Below, piece after piece: positions 14,140-17,152 of a stretch of DNA of 17,152 nucleotides. The notes under the pieces are model-generated. The model made no database searches and was not told the DNA's origin. It saw only the letters and a list, made by a program, of their open reading frames with translations. The DNA is from an uncultured Oscillospiraceae bacterium (GTDB lineage Bacteria; Bacillota; Clostridia; Oscillospirales; Ruminococcaceae). How positions within the stretch are numbered: the stretch's first letter is position 1; every line of letters starts with the position of its first letter. The DNA is taken from NCBI GenBank assembly GCA_900543295.1, contig UQQY01000027.1:1-17152 (forward strand), written 5' to 3'. The position numbers were made by a program, and so were the translations under genes.

Positions 14140-14724
14140 TTATGCGTCATGAGAATAGGTTGCTTTTTTAGGGATATTTATATACTTTGTTTCAGTTGTA
14201 TATGAATACTCTGTACGGACAAACGTCTTCTTTCCGTTTTCTACACGATAGACGTTGTATTTATTATAATTCCTAAGTACAATCTTATATTCGTCATAGC
14301 TTACCGCCGCATAGTAATCACGAACATTGTATGGAGCTGACGATCCTTGATATGTAACTTTTCCTCTGAATTGAAATTTAATTTTTCCAGTTGTAGAAAG
14401 TCCAAAAGAAGCCTTCACCGCTACATCAATTGCAGCCTCCGCACTTGCAGTATAGCTAAACTCTAGATCCGTAGTAAGCTCCATTTCAATCGTTTGTCCA
14501 CGTGCAACCGAAATAATGTGTTTCGGATTTTGATTTGATATTACATTATACCGCGAGATTGACTTTGAAACAACACTGCTACTCTGTGTAGATACAAACT
14601 CACTTACTTCTATATATTGAGGAAGGATTTCTGTCTGGCTCTGAGCAAAAACATTTACTGCTGAGCAAGTAAAAAAGATTGCAACAGCTAACAGCATCGA
14701 TAATGCTCTTTTTAATCTATTCAT
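14140..14724 (-). CDS. Small secreted protein of unknown function, probably beta-rich (194 aa)
   Basis: A signal peptide spans residues 1-27 (MNRLKRA, hydrophobic core, NVFA then Q). The mature part of about 167 residues has no cysteine and is rich in Ser, Thr, Tyr and Lys. The centre, about 95-145, alternates small, polar and hydrophobic residues (EFSYTASAEAAIDVAVKAS, then GLSTTGKIKFQFRGKVTY), which suggests long beta-hairpins. The tail (KIVLRNYNKYNVYRV, TTETKYINIPKKATY) also looks like strands. It recalls uncharacterised Firmicute secreted proteins of this composition, but no family can be named. Start ATG 14724 has AAAGGAAAAGAGAA upstream and the signal peptide begins there; an upstream ATG at 14796 adds an uncharacteristic tail. 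Base composition is clearly more AT-rich than its neighbours, a possible sign of transfer. It is cotranscribed with the membrane HTH protein. Confidence 0.8.
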   Translation of the reverse strand: MNRLKRALSMLLAVAIFFTCSAVNVFAQSQTEILPQYIEVSEFVSTQSSSVVSKSISRYNVISNQNPKHIISVARGQTIEMELTTDLEFSYTASAEAAIDVAVKASFGLSTTGKIKFQFRGKVTYQGSSAPYNVRDYYAAVSYDEYKIVLRNYNKYNVYRVENGKKTFVRTEYSYTTETKYINIPKKATYSHDA

Positions 14725-14868
14725 TTCTCTTTTCCTTTCTTTTTTTAAAATAGAATAAGATAAGTTTGTTCTTAAAACACTGGAATCACCGTCCATATCA
14801 TTAAATTACCTTTAAAATACAAAATAATGAAATATAGTTAAATATGATGATTTAAATTTTATATTTTT

Positions 14869-14897
14869 ATTATATCTCTTTTTATTATAGGCGTCAA
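14869..14897 (-). promoter_or_regulatory. Strong promoter of the secreted-protein operon
   Basis: On the minus strand, TTGACG (14897-14892), 17-bp spacer, TATAAT (14874-14869). The leader of about 135 nt to ATG 14724 is very AT-rich; no riboswitch or repressor dyad was recognised in it. Confidence 0.85.
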
Positions 14898-15040
14898 TAT
14901 ATTTACAGGAAAATATTGTTTAATAGTCCAACTGAGTATTCTGCTGATAAATTTCCTCGTTAACTGCACGTTTTGTTACATCAATAAATTCCCTGCGCAT
15001 TGGGACGGCTGTGCAAAACCGTCCATTTGCCTGTTCCTGC
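14898..15040. other. Gene-free stretch between divergent promoters
   Basis: No convincing gene lies here. The only structure is a 6-bp hairpin, GGACGG (15003-15008) / CCGTCC (15019-15024), with a 10-nt loop and no T-run. Together with the AT-rich leader at 14725-14868 and the glyQS promoter this makes a 378-bp intergenic region between divergent transcripts. Confidence 0.5.
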
Positions 15041-15069
15041 TTGACTTTGTACGGGTTATTCTTTACAAT
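15041..15069 (+). promoter_or_regulatory. Promoter of glyQS
   Basis: TTGACT (15041-15046), 17-bp spacer, TACAAT (15064-15069). The start codon is at 15103, so the leader is only about 27 nt, too short for a T-box. Confidence 0.82.
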
Positions 15070-15102
15070 AATAAGGTAACGAATCAAACAGGAGGGACAA
15101 TC

Positions 15103-16497
15103 ATGCTCAACAGCGAAAAGACAATGGATAAGATCGTCGCGCTTTGCAAAGGCAGAGGCTTTGTTTATGCCGGCAGCGAAATCTACGGCGGTCTTGCGAA
15201 TACATGGGATTACGGCAATCTCGGCGTGGAGCTGAAGAATAATGTTAAAAAAGCATGGTGGAAGAAATTCGTGCAGGAGAATCCTTACAACGTAGGTGTT
15301 GACTGCGCGATCCTCATGAACCCTCAGACATGGGTAGCTTCCGGTCACGTTGGCGGCTTCAGCGATCCTCTGATGGACTGTAAGGAATGTAAAGAAAGAT
15401 TCCGCGCTGACAAACTCATTGAAGACCACATGAAAACACATAACATGCCTGAAGAAGTTGTTGACGGCTGGAGCAACGAACAGATGAAAGCTTTCGTTGA
15501 CGAACACCAGGTAGCATGTCCTTCCTGCGGCGCCCACAACTTTACAGATATTCGTCAGTTCAACCTGATGTTCAAAACATTCCAGGGTGTTACAGAAGAT
15601 GCGAAAAACGTGGTTTACCTGCGTCCCGAAACAGCTCAGGGTATTTTCGTAAACTTTAAAAACGTACAGAGAACAAGCAGAAAGAAACTGCCTTTCGGTA
15701 TCGGTCAGATTGGTAAATCCTTCCGTAACGAAATCACACCCGGTAACTTCACATTCAGAACAAGAGAATTCGAACAGATGGAACTGGAATTCTTCTGTGA
15801 ACCTGGCAAAGATATGGATTGGTTCCACTACTGGAGAAACTTCTGCAGACAGTGGCTGCTGGATCTGAACATGTCCGAAGAAAGCATCAGACTGCGTGAC
15901 CACTCCCCCGAAGAACTGTCTCATTACAGCAAAGGCACAACAGACATTGAATTCCTGTTCCCCTTCGGCTGGGGCGAACTGTGGGGTATCGCAGACAGAA
16001 CAGACTACGACCTGAAATGCCACCAGGAAACAAGCGGTCAGGATATGACATACTACGATCAGGAAAAGAACGAAAAATATATCCCTTACTGCATCGAACC
16101 TTCCCTGGGTGCAGACAGAATGACACTGGCATTCCTGTGCGAAGCTTACGACGAAGAAGAAGTGGGTGAAAACGATGTAAGAACTGTTCTGCATTTCCAT
16201 CCCGCTATCGCTCCCGTAAAAGCAGCAGTACTGCCTCTGTCCAAGAAATTGGGTGACAAAGCTATCGAAGTTTACAACATGCTGTCCAAAGAATTCCACT
16301 GCGAATATGACGAAACCGGCTCCATCGGTAAACGTTACAGAAGACAGGATGAAATCGGTACACCTTTCTGCATCACATACGACTTTGAATCCGAAGAAGA
16401 TCAGAGCGTAACTGTTCGTGACAGAGATACTATGGAACAGGTAAGAATGCCTATCGCAGACCTGATTCCTTACCTGAAAGAAAAAATGGAATTCTAA
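15103..16497 (+). CDS. glyQS: Glycyl-tRNA synthetase, single-chain dimeric type (464 aa)
   Basis: Class II aminoacyl-tRNA synthetase of the alpha2 (eukaryote/archaea/Gram-positive) type that charges tRNA-Gly. The N terminus KGRGFVYAGSEIYGGLANTWDYG holds the glycine-site region and motif 1. A Cys4 zinc-knuckle-like insertion has C93, C96, C139 and C142. Motif 2 is at about 205-228 (FRNEITP, then FRTREFEQME), and motif 3 is EPSLGADRM near 345. The C-terminal anticodon-binding domain (HPAIAPVKAAVLPL onward) is complete. Length of 464 is normal. AGGAGG stands 8 nt before ATG 15103. The codon pattern is unusual: after codon 59 every Glu is GAA, and after codon 105 every Leu but one is CTG, unlike the mixed use in feoB and in the first part of this gene. 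It is a monocistronic unit with its own promoter and terminator. Confidence 0.97.
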   Translation: MLNSEKTMDKIVALCKGRGFVYAGSEIYGGLANTWDYGNLGVELKNNVKKAWWKKFVQENPYNVGVDCAILMNPQTWVASGHVGGFSDPLMDCKECKERFRADKLIEDHMKTHNMPEEVVDGWSNEQMKAFVDEHQVACPSCGAHNFTDIRQFNLMFKTFQGVTEDAKNVVYLRPETAQGIFVNFKNVQRTSRKKLPFGIGQIGKSFRNEITPGNFTFRTREFEQMELEFFCEPGKDMDWFHYWRNFCRQWLLDLNMSEESIRLRDHSPEELSHYSKGTTDIEFLFPFGWGELWGIADRTDYDLKCHQETSGQDMTYYDQEKNEKYIPYCIEPSLGADRMTLAFLCEAYDEEEVGENDVRTVLHFHPAIAPVKAAVLPLSKKLGDKAIEVYNMLSKEFHCEYDETGSIGKRYRRQDEIGTPFCITYDFESEEDQSVTVRDRDTMEQVRMPIADLIPYLKEKMEF

Positions 16498-16536
16498 TCT
16501 TCCATAAAAATCGGCAATATTTGAAAATCGGCAATG

Positions 16537-16590
16537 AAAAAGCACGAAATCTCTCTATATAATAAAGAGGTTTCGTGCTTTCTTTGTTTT
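16537..16590. terminator. Bidirectional terminator between glyQS and the converging membrane protein gene
   Basis: The stem AAAGCACGAAATCTCT (16539-16554) pairs with AGAGGTTTCGTGCTTT (16566-16581), with one G-U pair and an 11-nt loop. It is followed by TTTCTTTGTTTTT on plus, and by a run of T (from AAAAA at 16537-16541) on minus. Confidence 0.9.
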
Positions 16591-16595
16591 TGGAA

Positions 16596-17152
16596 TCAGT
16601 CTAGAAAATGACTTAGCAGTTTATAACACAAAAACAGAATAATAACGGCAGCCAACGGTACCCAGAAGGGGATTTCCCAAGCGGGTTTTTTCAGAAAAAA
16701 GACACATGCAATCCCTAAGAGCAAGGTGAGAAAATGCAGGCTTTTTTCGAAGGATTTTTGCTTTTCGGCAGGGGCGAAGGCGTTTTTGCCGGCGTTTTTC
16801 AGCAGGAAATACCCGAATGTCACCAGGAAGAAAAGGAAAATCAGTTTGCCCACCTGCAAGGTAAAAGAATGGTTCGGGGTGAAAGGGGCGGAGATCATAT
16901 CCGGCAGGAACAGGATGGCGGTGCCGACAGCGAGGAACATGGAAATATAGCGGACAGCGCAGAGAATACGGGTATGGCCATTATTCCGCGGGGATTGTTC
17001 CAAAAGTGTATCACAGTATTCCTTAAAGTCCATGCCGATGACTTCATCGGGAGAAGCCCCTTTCTCCTGTTCTGCCAGAAACAGTTGGATGATCTGCTGG
17101 CGTGCCTGTTCCTGAAGGGAATAAGGCAGGCGGGTAGAGCGCAGATAGGTCA
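16596..17152 (-). CDS. Four-helix membrane protein of unknown function, N terminus beyond the window (at least 184 aa)
   Basis: The frame stays open from the stop at 16596 to the window edge, so the gene is longer than the part starting at the internal ATG 17033. The visible soluble N-terminal part (RLPYSLQEQARQQIIQLFLAE, then ASPDEVIGMDFKEYCDTLLE) is helical and follows a pattern common in Firmicute membrane proteins: a helix, a short QE-x-G-x-S-x-x-E-V-I-G turn, then a helix ending in CD-x-L, as in DUF1048/DUF1129-like proteins (tentative). The C-terminal 115 residues have four hydrophobic segments with short basic loops (KNAGKNAF, EKQKSFEK). No enzyme motif was seen. Such proteins often accompany PadR-type regulators, but the neighbouring gene is outside the window. 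Confidence 0.75.
   Translation of the reverse strand, partial: TYLRSTRLPYSLQEQARQQIIQLFLAEQEKGASPDEVIGMDFKEYCDTLLEQSPRNNGHTRILCAVRYISMFLAVGTAILFLPDMISAPFTPNHSFTLQVGKLIFLFFLVTFGYFLLKNAGKNAFAPAEKQKSFEKSLHFLTLLLGIACVFFLKKPAWEIPFWVPLAAVIILFLCYKLLSHFLD

Noticed and set aside
14918..15000. Short minus-strand peptide frame of about 26 codons (begins MRREFIDVTKRAVNEE)
   Set aside because: Protein-like in composition, but no ribosome binding site precedes the ATG and no promoter fits; possibly a remnant, not reported as a gene.
16507..16535. Direct repeat AAAATCGGCAAT at 16507-16518 and 16524-16535
   Set aside because: A short 12-bp duplication next to the glyQS terminator with no dyad or mobile-element feature; likely incidental.
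14920..16545. Long open frame on the minus strand (541 codons) across glyQS
   Set aside because: Antisense of glyQS, caused by its extreme codon bias (GAA read as TTC, AGA as TCT and so on); it would also run through the terminator at 16537.

Overview
The window looks like chromosomal DNA of a mid-GC gut-type member of the Clostridia (Firmicutes), plausibly Oscillospirales/Ruminococcaceae. The evidence is strong AGGAGG-type ribosome binding sites, TTGACA/TATAAT promoters, a large sortase-type surface protein, a feoA-feoA-feoB locus ending in a tiny Cys-rich membrane protein, and a single-chain glycyl-tRNA synthetase. The lineage call is an inference from gene content, not from a search. No tRNA, rRNA, insertion sequence, integrase or CRISPR array was seen.

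Left (1-5464, minus strand): two tandem paralogous GH85 endo-beta-N-acetylglucosaminidases, which cleave the chitobiose core of N-glycans. The upstream one (954-5348) is complete, has 1464 residues and many modules, and ends in a wall-sorting signal. The downstream one is cut by the window start. A perfect 17-bp terminator separates them. Each has its own promoter, and the two promoters share an ungapped 67-bp block with 21-bp tandem repeats abutting the -35, a probable common operator.

Middle left (5526-8215, plus strand): a diacylglycerol-kinase-family lipid kinase, a polytopic membrane protein resembling a CPBP (CAAX-protease-like) protein that has lost its catalytic residues, and tRNA adenosine deaminase tadA, closed by a terminator.

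Iron locus (8270-11816, plus strand): two small FeoA proteins, FeoB and a FeoB-associated Cys-rich membrane peptide form a ferrous iron uptake system. Four copies of a dyad, GTTAG-N6-CTA, lie upstream of feoA and feoB. One is embedded in a 15-bp-arm palindrome at the expected transcription start. A small terminator-like hairpin separates feoA2 from feoB. FeoB carries a very acidic insertion of about 110 residues after its first membrane helix.

Middle right (11848-14897, minus strand): prmA (ribosomal protein L11 methyltransferase) is followed by a lipoprotein with an HExxHxxGxxD metalloprotease motif. Upstream of them is a separate AT-rich two-gene operon with a near-perfect promoter and its own terminator. 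It encodes a small secreted, probably beta-rich protein and a single-pass membrane protein with a helix-turn-helix-like domain.

Right (15041-17152): glyQS (plus) with a short leader and striking codon bias that starts after its first quarter, then a shared terminator and a converging, 5'-truncated gene for a four-helix membrane protein.
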